In this document: piece by piece, positions 10,305-20,194 of the stretch
Layout of the letters: every line of letters begins with the position of its first letter
Numbering within the stretch: position 1 is the stretch's first letter
Source: an uncultured Flavobacteriaceae bacterium
GTDB lineage: Bacteria; Bacteroidota; Bacteroidia; Flavobacteriales; Flavobacteriaceae
Reading direction: 5' to 3'
Assembly (NCBI GenBank): GCA_913043275.1
Contig: CAJWLL010000003.1
Location: 1 to 64,000 of the forward strand
DNA: 64,000 nt
Notes under the pieces: generated by a model
Database searches by the model: none
Seen by the model: the letters and a program-made list of their open reading frames with translations, nothing else
Told to the model about the DNA's origin: nothing
Program-made: the position numbers and the translations under genes

Positions 10305-11651
10305 TTATTTATTATCTGTTTTCAGTGGAATATTCCAAATATTTTTTTCGGGATCAATGCTTCCGCCAATTTCTTCCTCTATTACCCTATCAGTTACCAT
10401 AATTCCCATTTGAGCCATATTTTCAAAAGTATCAACCCCATTACCGGGGAAGTTTTGTCGGGTTCTGTGAATATTGAAACGGTTGGAAAACTTTTGGTCA
10501 AAAGCTTCTTCAATACCTTTTCTTCCAATCATAAATCCAATCAATCCTCCCCAAGTAGATGTTGGATTGTCAGAATCCCAACCTGCAAGGGCTCCAATTT
10601 TTATAGTTGATTTAAAATCACCTCCCCCATAAAACAGACTGACTAGGCTAGCTGCAAAATTTATTCCAGCTGCAAAGCAACCATTGCAGTATAAGTTTCT
10701 TGAGGTAAAATCATATCCATCATGTTCTTTGACCTGATAACGAATGTAGATCGAATCCCTGGTATGCTCCCAAGGAATACCGGACTTATACAGTTTTCGC
10801 GTATAATCATACATTTTGGCTGGATATGAAGCGTCAGGAAGAAATGCTCTCGCTTTTTGGGCCATCCAATCAATCCTCTCACTCATTGGTTTTTTTGTAT
10901 TTAGTGAAGCCAATGAATGCATCCTTACATAAAACTTAGAAATATTCTCAGCCTCCTTTCTTGCAGTAGTCTGAATCGGAAGATGAGCTATTTTTATAGC
11001 AACGTCTGGTCTTCCAGGGGAGAACAAGCCGAAAATCTCTGTAGTTAATTGCGCATCTATCATATCAAAATTTTCGTTCATTTTTGGATTCCCTGTTTCA
11101 GGCGGAATAATACCCGATTTCATCAAATCAAATGCTTTTTGATTGGAAACCCATAAATAATTTTCCTCTTCTGATTTTATATGTTTTAACCATCCATTGC
11201 GTATTTGCTCTGGACTGAGTAAAGTGTTCCGGTGTGAATAGAGTAAATATTGGTACATATACTCAATATCAGTATCGTCGTCTGCTCCCCATACCTCATC
11301 AGTGTTTCTAAGAACAAAATCAATCGTGGGGGATAGCTCACTAGGTTCTCCCGCTGACCATATGCTAGGTTGATCTGCTTGACCCCAATCAGCACTGGTG
11401 TAAAAATCTCCGGTTTTTATTTCGCCGACATTGCCAATTTTATCCATTTCTGTAACCAATCCAGTCCAATTAGCAATGCATTGCCCTAACCAAAAACCAT
11501 ATAATTGATTTTTGTATTGATCTCGAGAAACACTGATTAAGCTGGCATTATTTTGGATGTAATTAATTTCCTTAGCGAAACTTTTTTTTGTAAAGGTGTT
11601 ACATGAAATTAGTGTGACCAAGGTGACTAATATTAGCATATAGCTTTTCAT
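10305..11651 (-). CDS. ADP-ribosylglycohydrolase-family lipoprotein
   Basis: A 448-aa protein with a signal peptide ending in lipobox TLISC (Cys17). It is therefore predicted to be exported and lipid-anchored, unlike the cytosolic DraG and ARH enzymes. The all-helical ADP-ribosylglycohydrolase fold is suggested by WLGQCIANWTGLVTEM near the N-terminus, WGADDDTDIEYMYQYLL near 120 and GWDSDNPTSTWGGLIGFMIG near 360. These Asp clusters correspond to the dinuclear Mg site. Substrate is unknown: a sugar or nucleoside glycoside scavenged in the periplasm is as likely as ADP-ribosyl-protein. It stands alone, convergent with hemL. Confidence 0.8.
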   Translation of the reverse strand: MKSYMLILVTLVTLISCNTFTKKSFAKEINYIQNNASLISVSRDQYKNQLYGFWLGQCIANWTGLVTEMDKIGNVGEIKTGDFYTSADWGQADQPSIWSAGEPSELSPTIDFVLRNTDEVWGADDDTDIEYMYQYLLYSHRNTLLSPEQIRNGWLKHIKSEEENYLWVSNQKAFDLMKSGIIPPETGNPKMNENFDMIDAQLTTEIFGLFSPGRPDVAIKIAHLPIQTTARKEAENISKFYVRMHSLASLNTKKPMSERIDWMAQKARAFLPDASYPAKMYDYTRKLYKSGIPWEHTRDSIYIRYQVKEHDGYDFTSRNLYCNGCFAAGINFAASLVSLFYGGGDFKSTIKIGALAGWDSDNPTSTWGGLIGFMIGRKGIEEAFDQKFSNRFNIHRTRQNFPGNGVDTFENMAQMGIMVTDRVIEEEIGGSIDPEKNIWNIPLKTDNK

Positions 11652-11907
11652 ATTTTTATTTTATGCATTTGAAGCGAGTTTTTCATACTAAATTTAAAAG
11701 TTTAGTGTGTTAATTAATTATCCAATAAATTTGAGATAAAAATATTTCTAATTTTATCTTAGTGAGCAGCTGTCAAATCCAAATAGAATTGCATGTTTGA
11801 CTTTAATTATTCTATCTTGTTCTGAGGTCATTTTTTATACTTTTTATAATTAAACCTATTTATAATAGAGGCTATTCGAAGTTTGATGCATCAGAAAGTA
11901 TGTGATT

Positions 11908-13605
11908 TTAATTTTCAAAAAGCTTCACCCAAAGCCCATGTTCATTCTTAAGGACTTTGACAACTTTGTTTTTGGTCAGCCCTTTGATGGCCTTGTCCCA
12001 TTTTTTACTACTTAGTCCAGATTTTTCTTTGAGATTGCTTAATGTCAGGGGATTTTCTTTTTTGAGAAAATCCAATATCAATTTTTCTTCTTCAGAGAAT
12101 GGTCTGGTTTCTTTTAAGGGCTTCATCTGTGGGAAGAACAACACCTCCTGAATGGAGCTATTGTTAGTCAAAAGCATCACCAAGCGGTCTACACCGATGC
12201 CAATACCTGAAGTTGGAGGCATACCGTATTCAAGGGCTCGGAGGAAATCTTGATCAATAAACATGGCTTCGTCATCTCCTTTTTCACTGAGGGCCAACTG
12301 GGCTTCAAAACGCTTCCGTTGATCCAAGGGGTCGTTAAGCTCAGAATAGGCGTTGGCCAGTTCTTTTCCGTTCACCATTAATTCAAAACGTTCTGTCAGT
12401 TTGGGATTATCACGATGTTCTTTTGTCAGTGGGCTCATGGATTTGGGATAGTCTGTGATAAAAGTTGGTTGGATGTAGTGGTGTTCGCACTTTTCACCAA
12501 AAATCTCATCGATCAATTTTCCTTCTCCCATGGTTTCGTCCACTTCCAGCCCTAAACTTTTTGAGGTCTTACGCAGTTGATTTTCATCCATATCAGAAAT
12601 ATCGATTCCAGTATGGGTTTTTATGGCTTCCAAAATGGGGACACGCTGATAGGGGGCTTTAAAATCAATAGTGTTTTCTCCTACCTTGACTTTTGAGTTC
12701 CCCTTTGATTCAGTGGCTACTTTTTCCAAAAGAGATTCTGTGGTTTCCATCATCCAGAAGTAATCTTTATAAGCAACATACAATTCCATGACAGTAAATT
12801 CCGGATTGTGGTTACGATCCATTCCTTCATTTCTAAAGTCTTTGGAAAACTCATAAACTCCATCAAAGCCTCCAACAATAAGGCGTTTTAGATATAATTC
12901 ATTGGCAATTCTAAGGTACAAAGGGATATTCAGAGCATTGTGGTGTGTTACAAACGCACGGGCTGCTGCGCCTCCTGGAATGGGCTGTAATACAGGGGTT
13001 TCGACTTCCAGATACCCTTTTTCGTTAAAAAAGCGGCGAATACTATTGGTTATTTTTGTCCGTTTGACAAAGGTATCTTTTACCTTAGGGTTGACAATCA
13101 AATCGACATAACGCTGGCGGTAACGTAGTTCAGGATCATTGAATTCATCATAAACATTTCCATCGGAATCCGTTTTGGGTAAGGGAAGGGGACGAAGGGT
13201 TTTGTTCAGCAATTTAAAGGATTTTACCATTATGGTTTTTTCTCCTACCTGAGTAGTAAAAAGGCTTCCTTCAATTCCAATAATATCTCCTATATCGAGC
13301 AGTTTTTTGTATACTTCATTGTAGGAGCTTTTGTCTTCTTCAGGACAGATTTCATCTCTATTGAAATAGACTTGGATTCGCCCTTCACTATCTTGTAATT
13401 CTGCAAAACTTGCCTTTCCTTGAATCCTACGTGACATCAATCGCCCCGCAATGGTAACGGTTTTGCCTTCAACAAAGTCCTCCTTGATAGTTTTGGAATT
13501 TGAATCCAATGGATATAAAGCTGCCGGGTAGGGGTTGATCCCTAATTCTCGAAGTGATTGCAGCTTTTCTCTTCTTATTTGTTCTTGTTCTGAAAGTTGC
13601 GCCAT
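11908..13605 (-). CDS. lysS: Lysyl-tRNA synthetase, class II
   Basis: LysRS charges tRNA-Lys. The 565-aa protein has an N-terminal OB-fold (residues ~50-160) and a class II core. Motif 2 is [20 protein letters not shown] near 265. Motif 3 is [13 protein letters not shown] near 485. The last ~60 residues are an extra helical, winged-helix-like tail ([13 protein letters not shown] to the end) that I associate with Bacteroidota LysS. ATG at 13605 lies 19 bases past a -7 box. Confidence 0.96.
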   Translation of the reverse strand: MAQLSEQEQIRREKLQSLRELGINPYPAALYPLDSNSKTIKEDFVEGKTVTIAGRLMSRRIQGKASFAELQDSEGRIQVYFNRDEICPEEDKSSYNEVYKKLLDIGDIIGIEGSLFTTQVGEKTIMVKSFKLLNKTLRPLPLPKTDSDGNVYDEFNDPELRYRQRYVDLIVNPKVKDTFVKRTKITNSIRRFFNEKGYLEVETPVLQPIPGGAAARAFVTHHNALNIPLYLRIANELYLKRLIVGGFDGVYEFSKDFRNEGMDRNHNPEFTVMELYVAYKDYFWMMETTESLLEKVATESKGNSKVKVGENTIDFKAPYQRVPILEAIKTHTGIDISDMDENQLRKTSKSLGLEVDETMGEGKLIDEIFGEKCEHHYIQPTFITDYPKSMSPLTKEHRDNPKLTERFELMVNGKELANAYSELNDPLDQRKRFEAQLALSEKGDDEAMFIDQDFLRALEYGMPPTSGIGIGVDRLVMLLTNNSSIQEVLFFPQMKPLKETRPFSEEEKLILDFLKKENPLTLSNLKEKSGLSSKKWDKAIKGLTKNKVVKVLKNEHGLWVKLFEN

Positions 13606-13623
13606 AAGGCCAATTGATTTTTA

Positions 13624-13658
13624 CAAATATAATCAGTCTCAAGGAATAGGGAATCAAA
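13624..13658 (-). promoter_or_regulatory. lysS promoter (TTTG-N23-TATATTTG)
   Basis: On the minus strand TTTG (658-655 of this stretch, 13658-13655) is followed after 23 bases by TATATTTG (13631-13624). The spacing is at the long end of the accepted range. It is back to back with the TATCTTTG box of the YqaE-like gene at 13664. Confidence 0.6.
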
Positions 13659-13663
13659 TTTCC

Positions 13664-13671
13664 TATCTTTG
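13664..13671 (+). promoter_or_regulatory. -7 box for YqaE-like gene and lipB
   Basis: TATCTTTG, followed by CC, lies 15 bases upstream of the TTG start at 13686. It is the only such motif before the lipB operon, so the mini-protein gene and lipB are probably transcribed together. Confidence 0.55.
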
Positions 13672-13685
13672 CCAAAACCATTTTT

Positions 13686-13853
13686 TTGAGTTTTTGGCGT
13701 GTCCTTTTATCGATTCTTTTCCCCCCTCTTTCTGTGATAGACAAAGGATGTGGTTCAATTGTAATTGTCTTTTTATTGACTTTATGTGGTTGGGTCCCCG
13801 GTGTAATTGCAGCTTTGGTAATTTTGAACAATCCAGAGCGATGGGAACCATGA
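13686..13853 (+). CDS. YqaE/Pmp3-family small membrane protein (55 aa)
   Basis: A short gene with a TTG start. Its 55-aa product has the Pmp3/YqaE layout: MSFWRVLLSILFPPLSVIDK, then a second hydrophobic segment, GSIVIVFLLTLCGWVPGVIA, then a short tail NNPERWEP. The PPL turn after helix 1 and the GWVPGVIAA segment are family hallmarks. In yeast and bacteria these two-helix proteins affect membrane potential and salt or stress tolerance. Its TGA overlaps the lipB ATG (ATGA at 13850-13853), which both supports this frame and fixes the lipB start. Confidence 0.85.
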   Translation: MSFWRVLLSILFPPLSVIDKGCGSIVIVFLLTLCGWVPGVIAALVILNNPERWEP

Positions 13854-14551
13854 CAAACAAAACGATTAAAGTACAAGACTGGGGTTCACTTTCCTATGAG
13901 AAGGCTTGGCAAATGCAAGAGGACTATTTTTCTAAAATCATTTCCCTTAAAAAAGAAAACCGAAAAACAGAGTCCATTTTTCCTACAGACAATTATCTTT
14001 TTTTTGTTGAACACCCTCCTGTTTTCACAATAGGTAAAAGCGGAAAAATGGAGCATTTACTATTGGATAAAAAGGAACTAACAGACAAAGGAATCTCTTT
14101 TTTTAAAACTAATCGAGGGGGAGACATTACTTTCCATGGTCCGGGGCAAATTGTAGGTTATCCGCTCTTGGATTTAGATAATTTTTTTACCGATATTCAC
14201 AAGTACCTGCGCTGTCTAGAGGAGGTCATAATAAAAACCTTAGCCGATTTTTCTGTGGATGGAGTGCGAAATGATAAAGAAACCGGGGTATGGTTGGATT
14301 TGGACACCCCCTATGCTCGAAAAATATGTGCCATGGGTGTAAGGGCCAGCCGGTGGGTAACTATGCACGGATTTGCACTTAATGTTAACACTGATTTATC
14401 TTATTTTGATTATATCGTTCCCTGTGGAATACTAGGTAAAGGAGTTACTTCTTTGGCCCAAGAGTTGAAAAAAAAAGTGAATGAGCAAGAAGTAAAAGAG
14501 AAACTTTTAACAAATTTTACTGAAGTATTTGAAGTAGAGATCATTAATTGA
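13850..14551 (+). CDS. lipB: Lipoyl(octanoyl) transferase LipB
   Basis: LipB moves octanoate from acyl carrier protein to lipoyl domains of 2-oxoacid dehydrogenases; LipA (38.3 kb) then inserts sulfur. The 233-aa protein carries the family signature NRGGDITFHGPGQIVGYPLL, and the catalytic Cys and Lys occur in VPCGILGKGVTSL near residue 190. I chose the ATG at 13850 because it overlaps the YqaE-like stop as ATGA; another ATG 9 bases upstream is possible. The end overlaps the convergent large lipoprotein gene by 8 bases. Confidence 0.95.
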   Translation: MTNKTIKVQDWGSLSYEKAWQMQEDYFSKIISLKKENRKTESIFPTDNYLFFVEHPPVFTIGKSGKMEHLLLDKKELTDKGISFFKTNRGGDITFHGPGQIVGYPLLDLDNFFTDIHKYLRCLEEVIIKTLADFSVDGVRNDKETGVWLDLDTPYARKICAMGVRASRWVTMHGFALNVNTDLSYFDYIVPCGILGKGVTSLAQELKKKVNEQEVKEKLLTNFTEVFEVEIIN

Positions 14552-16997
14552 TTTTATAGATCAAAATATTGCTATCTTCTGAAGCCACTACCATTTCTAG
14601 TGCTTTGTCTTTATCACTATTGGATAAATCGACTGCAGACTTTCCGTAAACTGGAAATCCCTCAACAGACTCACCATTGCTGTAAAATAAATATACTCTT
14701 TGGTTAGCTGTGTCCGTGGTACTGAAATAGAGAGTATTGTTAAGATAAAATATTTTAGGTGGGGTATATTCTCCGTATGGAAGCTTAACAGGGATTCCCT
14801 TGATGTTGAGTGTATTTTCGGAAAGCGTAACTAATGTTTTTGTAGTGGCATCAACGCGGTGATTGGGTGCCAAGTTTAATGAAGATACCACCTTATTCCC
14901 TTTAGTGTCTACTTGAATCAAACTCCCCTCTTGATCTGTTGTTGCAAAAGTATTGAGATGGGAAAAAATATCATTGTCAGAAAAGGCGATTTTCCCTTTA
15001 ACTTTGACGCGGTCTTTTCCGGTTCGAGAAACAATTTTTAGGGTATTGTTCTCCAAGGGAATCAGAATATAATCTTTACCTTGAAGACGGATGTGTTTGG
15101 GTGATGCAATGATATTTGAATTAACCTTTTTGAGTGTAAATCCATTGAGTCTTTTACCCCGGTTATTGTACATCAAAAGAGAACGATCCTGAGCAATTAA
15201 AAAACGGTAATTACGATTGTTGTCATAATCAAAAATAGATAGAGGCAGAGGATTTGAGCTTTTTGGAAGTTTGATATTGAAAGGTTTAACAATTTTTCCA
15301 TTGCGATCCAATACCATCATTCGGTTGGCAGTCCTAAAAGCCAATTGCCAACGATTGTTTTTATAAAGATCGACCTGTTGAATTTCTCCAATGATTTTCC
15401 CGGACAGCTTTTTTTTCCAGTACAATTTTCCAGTATTGGAGAATAGATAAAGTACATTATCTCTATCTTGTACCACAACGTCCATGCCTTTATTTCTATG
15501 GTTTTTGAACCACAGTGGAGGAATTAGAGAAGGCTTATTAAGTTCCAGACTATATGCGTTTTTTACTCCCGCTTTGTTTTCTGAGGGCAGGTTTTTTTGA
15601 AGACTAAAATGCAGATGGGTAAAGTTATCTTCTGCTACCCCCTGAAAGGCGCCAAGGGGGTATTCTTCAATGGATAAATTTTTAAGGTTTTCAGTTGCCT
15701 TATTTTCTTGCCAGTGTTTTAACAGATTTTTGACATTACCGATCCACAAAAATGAACTTTCATCCGCAAGTTTTTCTTGTAAGTTTTTAAAAGCAGGAAT
15801 TCGATCCAATGTATTTCGATCCAGATAACTTCTTAAAATATTTTTCAATCCTGACTCTGTTTCACTCATAATTAGAAGATTTTCATGCCAGCAGCCCCAT
15901 TTGGGGTCAATTTTATCTCCAAAAACATTGATAAAAGCTTTGAGGTCCTCAGGGATAGAAGATGGGTAATAGGAGAAACCTCGAAATTTTTTTGATTCAT
16001 TTTCCATAGAAAGAAAATTGGGGAAGTTTTCCTCAACATCATCTATGCGAAAGACAACAGACTTTTCACTAGTTGCAAAAATCCAGGCCACTTCTTTCAG
16101 GCTTTTCAGTGCTGAAAAGTTCGTTATATTGATTGGTAAATTAATTCTTCTACTGTAACGCCTAAAGCTGTCTTCCAACTGTTGCATATTGTCTATTGGA
16201 AAGCCGAGGTAACTGGTAAAGTTTTCTGGAATGATTTGGGAGAGCGACAACTTCTGGGGTTTGATGTTTTTAACCAAGATCAAACCATCTGGAATAGAGT
16301 CGTTTAGAAAGGCCACTCCATTGAGGTTGATAGCGTTTTCTGAAACCTCCAAGCCCAATTCAGTCCAATCTCGTCCTGTATCAGGAAAAAGTGGAGTCTC
16401 TGGAAAAAATTTATAGGTCAGAGGAATAGATGTAGGGTGTATTAAAAAATTAACAGCTAAATCTTCATCCATACTTTCGGCGAGCTGGTAAAAAGCTGGA
16501 CTACTAATTCCTCGATGATTTTTTTGATAATTTCGAATTCCATTTTCGATTATCAATTTAGATTGGGATAACATTTTCAAATCACCCAAATGGGTGCTGT
16601 AAAAAGTTTGTCCATCTTTGTCAAAGACCCCTATGTTTTTACCGCTATATTCAAGGGTTTTTTTGAAATTGAGAAGGGAGTCCATTGGATTCCTTTTAAA
16701 AATGAGACCCACTACATTTTCATTTTTCCCCACGGGAGTAATAAAAAACACCTGTGGGGAGGTAGAGTTTTCAGGGATGATGTTTTTAACGGTTTCTTTT
16801 AAACCTCTATTCAATGAGAAGATTTTAGACAACAACTTTGAACTTTTTAGAGAAATACTATCATTGATTTGAGCAACAAGACTCGTATTCTGAGGCACTA
16901 ACTCAATCAGATTGATTTCTTCTTGATTATTGGTGATGCAACCCATCAAAAACCATATGCAAACTAGGGGTAAAAGTCTTTTCATCTTCACTGTCAA
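14544..16997 (-). CDS. Large lipoprotein of unknown function, probable propeller repeats
   Basis: An 817-aa exported lipoprotein with lipobox WFLMGC (Cys near 19). The first ~450 residues contain alternating helix-strand stretches typical of substrate-binding-like or DUF3352-like lipoproteins. From about 480 on there are repeats of short beta strands with motifs such as DRDNVLYLFSNTGKLYWKKK, VLDRNGKIV, YNNRGKRLNGF and DKALEMVVASEDSNILIYKI. These look like PQQ-type or YncE-type propeller blades. I do not recognise a named family with certainty. It sits between lipB and rnhB, all its neighbours being housekeeping genes, and codes on the same strand as rnhB 79 bases downstream of it. Confidence 0.7.
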   Translation of the reverse strand: MTVKMKRLLPLVCIWFLMGCITNNQEEINLIELVPQNTSLVAQINDSISLKSSKLLSKIFSLNRGLKETVKNIIPENSTSPQVFFITPVGKNENVVGLIFKRNPMDSLLNFKKTLEYSGKNIGVFDKDGQTFYSTHLGDLKMLSQSKLIIENGIRNYQKNHRGISSPAFYQLAESMDEDLAVNFLIHPTSIPLTYKFFPETPLFPDTGRDWTELGLEVSENAINLNGVAFLNDSIPDGLILVKNIKPQKLSLSQIIPENFTSYLGFPIDNMQQLEDSFRRYSRRINLPINITNFSALKSLKEVAWIFATSEKSVVFRIDDVEENFPNFLSMENESKKFRGFSYYPSSIPEDLKAFINVFGDKIDPKWGCWHENLLIMSETESGLKNILRSYLDRNTLDRIPAFKNLQEKLADESSFLWIGNVKNLLKHWQENKATENLKNLSIEEYPLGAFQGVAEDNFTHLHFSLQKNLPSENKAGVKNAYSLELNKPSLIPPLWFKNHRNKGMDVVVQDRDNVLYLFSNTGKLYWKKKLSGKIIGEIQQVDLYKNNRWQLAFRTANRMMVLDRNGKIVKPFNIKLPKSSNPLPLSIFDYDNNRNYRFLIAQDRSLLMYNNRGKRLNGFTLKKVNSNIIASPKHIRLQGKDYILIPLENNTLKIVSRTGKDRVKVKGKIAFSDNDIFSHLNTFATTDQEGSLIQVDTKGNKVVSSLNLAPNHRVDATTKTLVTLSENTLNIKGIPVKLPYGEYTPPKIFYLNNTLYFSTTDTANQRVYLFYSNGESVEGFPVYGKSAVDLSNSDKDKALEMVVASEDSNILIYKIN

Positions 16998-17076
16998 AAA
17001 TATTAAATCAACCCTTCTATTCTATGGTAAAGGGGATATTATATTTAACTGACTTTTCAACATTTGATTGGATTTA

Positions 17077-17673
17077 TTAAAGCGGGAGTTCCAATTGTTT
17101 TGGGAGCAATTGAAAAGATTTACGGTGAAATGGGGTTGGACCATTTTTTGCAATGGCTATACGATGGGCTTTGGTAGGATATCCTTTGTTCTTATGCCAT
17201 GAATAATTGGGAAATTTCTTATGAATTTTTTTCATATAATCATCCCGGTAGGTCTTGGCTAGCACCGAGGCCGCTGCAATATTCTGGTACTTTCCATCTC
17301 CTTTGATGACACATTCATAAGGAATCGATTCAAAAGGGTGAAAACGGTTGCCATCCACTGCAATAAAATCAATTGGTAAAGACAGTTTTGTCAATGCCAA
17401 ATGCATAGCTTTAATGCTGGCATTAAGAATATTTATTTGGTCTATTTCTTCAGGGTAAACATGAGCGTAAGAAAAGGTAATGGCTTTCGCTTCTATTTGA
17501 GGACGAAGATCATAGCGCTGTTTTTCAGTTAATTTTTTGGAATCGTTTAATTCAGCCAAATCAAAATCTATGGGAAAGACAACTGCAGCAGCGGTAACAG
17601 GACCGGCCAAGCACCCCCTGCCGGCCTCATCTGTCCCAGCCTCTGTATTTGATGTAATTTGTCTGATAAGCAA
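17077..17673 (-). CDS. rnhB: Ribonuclease HII
   Basis: RNase HII removes RNA primers and single ribonucleotides from DNA. The 198-aa protein has the N-terminal catalytic block [20 protein letters not shown] (Asp-Glu near 14-15), [10 protein letters not shown] near 44, and the later Asp in [31 protein letters not shown] is the usual fourth motif. Length is canonical. It is divergent from the porin gene with 74 bases between. Confidence 0.96.
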   Translation of the reverse strand: MLIRQITSNTEAGTDEAGRGCLAGPVTAAAVVFPIDFDLAELNDSKKLTEKQRYDLRPQIEAKAITFSYAHVYPEEIDQINILNASIKAMHLALTKLSLPIDFIAVDGNRFHPFESIPYECVIKGDGKYQNIAAASVLAKTYRDDYMKKIHKKFPNYSWHKNKGYPTKAHRIAIAKNGPTPFHRKSFQLLPKQLELPL

Positions 17674-17747
17674 AACCCCTATATTCGTTTGGTTTAGTCA
17701 ACCCAAATTAAGTACAATTATTTTAACTTCGCATCAAATTTATTTTA

Positions 17748-20144
17748 ATGAAACGACTCCTCCTTGTTTTTATGCTTATGCTCACATACGTGATCAATGC
17801 GCAAGAAAATCAGGATATTGAGGAAACAGCAATTAGATCTAATAATACCCTCGAAGTAACTGGGTTTTCAGTGCTTGTTGAGGAGACAAGTGATAGCTTA
17901 TCTATTGCCAATGATAGCCTTGCCGTAAAGGAAGAAAAAAAAATTACTCGTAGAGATTCCTTGTTGTTTTTGTCTTTTTGGCTTCCTAAGCCGGGGGTTT
18001 TAAAAAATGTTGTCATGGCTACCCTTCCCAAAATACCGGACTCCGTTGCCAAAAACCTTACACCTCAATTCAAATATATGAAAGATATTGCATTGGATCA
18101 CGACAGTAGGATTTTATCGAGCTCATTAATAATACAACTATTGGATTCCTTCTCCTATCAAAAGACCCAATACCTCAGGCGCTTACGAAAAATGAGAGAA
18201 ATATCACAAAAACCCATTAAGGAAATGGAAGAGATAACGATAGAGGATTATAAAATCTATTATTCCGATGGTACAGTAATGCATGTGGATACCACTTTGA
18301 CGATCAGCAAAGATTATCACTTTAATTATCTGCGCAAAGATTACTTTGAACTACTCCCTTTTGCCAATATGGGTGAGACTTTTAACAAATTGGGCTATGA
18401 CTTTCAAGATCAAAAAATAATTCCTGACATTGGTGCCAGGGGAAAGCATTATGGTTATATGGAAGAAGATGAAATTGGGTATTATGAAGTGCCCTCTCCA
18501 TTGACAGAGTTGTTTTTCAAAACCGTTTTTGAGCAAGGGCAATTACTAGATGCCTTGATTTCAGTAAATACTGCTCCACGTCTCAATATTACCTTGGCTC
18601 ACAAAGCTTTTCGCTCACTAGGGAATTATATTAACACCCTGGGAGGGGGAACCAATCTTCGTTTTACTTCCCAATATACCACCAAAAACTATCGATACCG
18701 CCAGCGTTCTCATTTTGCAGCTCAAAGAATCGAAAATCAGGCCAATGGTGGACTTGACTCTCTCAGTGTATATTATTTTGAAAAGGCAGTAGATGAATTG
18801 GAATATGATGGTTTTTTGGATCGCTCCCGATTGACCAACAATGCGAACACCAATAATATACTAGTAGGCAGGCGTTATTATTTGGATCATCAGTACGATG
18901 CCAAGTTGGGGGGTAATGATAAAATGAAAAACTATGAAAAACCCAAGGTTTTGACCATTGGACATAGATTCAATTTTGAAGGAAAACATTTTTTTGATGA
19001 TAACTCAAGTTCAAATACCTTCTTTGGGACAGTATCGGGTACTGCTCCTTTTGGGATAAGAACTTCATTAGAAACCTTGGATAATGAGGTTTATGCAATT
19101 TATCACGAAAAAAACTTGGGGGAAGTCAAAGCAGGTTTACGACTTATACAATGGGATTATACTATTAGCCTTCCAGAAAACACCAAAAATCCTGAAGAGC
19201 CTTATGATTATGGGCCCAACCCCACCCAAATTAAGGCCAGTCAGTTGGCACTATCTGGCTATTGGAAAAAAACATTTTTAAAATTTGATTTTAAAGCTGA
19301 TGCCTATTTTTCTGCGCTGAAGGAGTATTCCAGTCAATTCATTTCAGGAGCCATTAGTAGAGATTTTGAAAACGGAATTTATACAAAAGCTAAATTAAGC
19401 CTAAGGTCTCAAACCCCGAATTTTAATTTTCACCTTCATCGAAGCAACTTTATCGAATACGATTGGTATAATCCCAATTTAAAAAATCAATTGACCAATT
19501 CACTCATTTTCTCTTTTGGCCATACCAATTGGGGAAAGATAGAAGGACAATACGAACTACTGAACAACTACACGTATTTTAGAAACCTTGAGCCTGAAAT
19601 TAGAAAGGTTTCTTGGTTTTTTGCCCTTAGCAAAAAGGAAGAGGAGTTGATTGTTTCTCCAGAGCAATATCAGGGAACGATCGGTTACCTCAAATTGCGT
19701 TTTTCGCAGAAATTGGATTTTTGGAAATTTACTTGGGCGAATAAATTACAGTACCAGAAGGTCTCTCATGGCAGCGAAGAGAATGATTTTGAGCCGCTCA
19801 ATGTTCCAGAGTGGAATTTGAGAACTTCTTTTCTTTTTTCGAGTCAACTTTTTAATAAGGCACTTTATTTACAAACCGGAGTTACCGCTCAGTATTTTAC
19901 TGAATTTTACGCTGATCGATATAGCGCACATTTGGGAGAGTTTGCTTCGCAAAACCATACAAAAATTGGGGAATTCCCAAGGTTGGATTTCTTCATCAAT
20001 GCCAAAATACAACAAACACGATTATTTTTAAAGTATGAGCACTTCAATAGTGATATGACTGGATATAATTTCTATTCAGCTCCTTTCACACCCTATCGCG
20101 ATTCCTCAATTCGTTTTGGTTTGGTTTGGAATTTTTTCCAGTAA
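17748..20144 (+). CDS. Putative porin (outer-membrane beta-barrel, PF14121-like)
   Basis: A 798-aa protein with a signal peptide cut after INAQ (near residue 21). The mature protein is rich in alternating aromatic residues and strand-turn patterns such as RFTSQYTTKNYRYRQ and GKIEGQYELLNNYTYF. It ends with FGLVWNFFQ, a terminal aromatic typical of outer-membrane barrels. Bacteroidota carry one such large putative porin near rnhB. I infer passive uptake or structural function in the outer membrane; substrate unknown. Confidence 0.8.
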   Translation: MKRLLLVFMLMLTYVINAQENQDIEETAIRSNNTLEVTGFSVLVEETSDSLSIANDSLAVKEEKKITRRDSLLFLSFWLPKPGVLKNVVMATLPKIPDSVAKNLTPQFKYMKDIALDHDSRILSSSLIIQLLDSFSYQKTQYLRRLRKMREISQKPIKEMEEITIEDYKIYYSDGTVMHVDTTLTISKDYHFNYLRKDYFELLPFANMGETFNKLGYDFQDQKIIPDIGARGKHYGYMEEDEIGYYEVPSPLTELFFKTVFEQGQLLDALISVNTAPRLNITLAHKAFRSLGNYINTLGGGTNLRFTSQYTTKNYRYRQRSHFAAQRIENQANGGLDSLSVYYFEKAVDELEYDGFLDRSRLTNNANTNNILVGRRYYLDHQYDAKLGGNDKMKNYEKPKVLTIGHRFNFEGKHFFDDNSSSNTFFGTVSGTAPFGIRTSLETLDNEVYAIYHEKNLGEVKAGLRLIQWDYTISLPENTKNPEEPYDYGPNPTQIKASQLALSGYWKKTFLKFDFKADAYFSALKEYSSQFISGAISRDFENGIYTKAKLSLRSQTPNFNFHLHRSNFIEYDWYNPNLKNQLTNSLIFSFGHTNWGKIEGQYELLNNYTYFRNLEPEIRKVSWFFALSKKEEELIVSPEQYQGTIGYLKLRFSQKLDFWKFTWANKLQYQKVSHGSEENDFEPLNVPEWNLRTSFLFSSQLFNKALYLQTGVTAQYFTEFYADRYSAHLGEFASQNHTKIGEFPRLDFFINAKIQQTRLFLKYEHFNSDMTGYNFYSAPFTPYRDSSIRFGLVWNFFQ

Positions 20145-20163
20145 TTTTAAATAAGGTCTGAAA

Positions 20164-20194
20164 AGGTATTTATAGCATTGGATAGGCTATACCT
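20164..20194. terminator. Possible bidirectional terminator between porin and gltD
   Basis: AGGTA + TAGC on the left can pair with GCTA + TACCT on the right, with a 4-base bulge (TTTA) and a 9-base loop. It lies where the convergent porin and gltD genes meet and includes the gltD stop. There is no strong T-tract on either side, so the call is weak. Confidence 0.3.

Noticed and set aside
11734-11759. AT-rich inverted repeat AGATAAAA/TTTTATCT between lysS and the ADP-ribosylglycohydrolase gene
   Set aside because: The arms are eight bases and almost all A/T, in a very AT-rich gap, with no T-tract in the right place. Chance is likely.
11652-11907. Possible small gene upstream of the ADP-ribosylglycohydrolase gene
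   Set aside because: No frame longer than a few codons with recognisable sequence; AT-rich spacer.
13535-13849. Extended N-terminus of LipB
   Set aside because: It runs through the lysS start, a promoter box and the YqaE-like gene; no LipB needs it.
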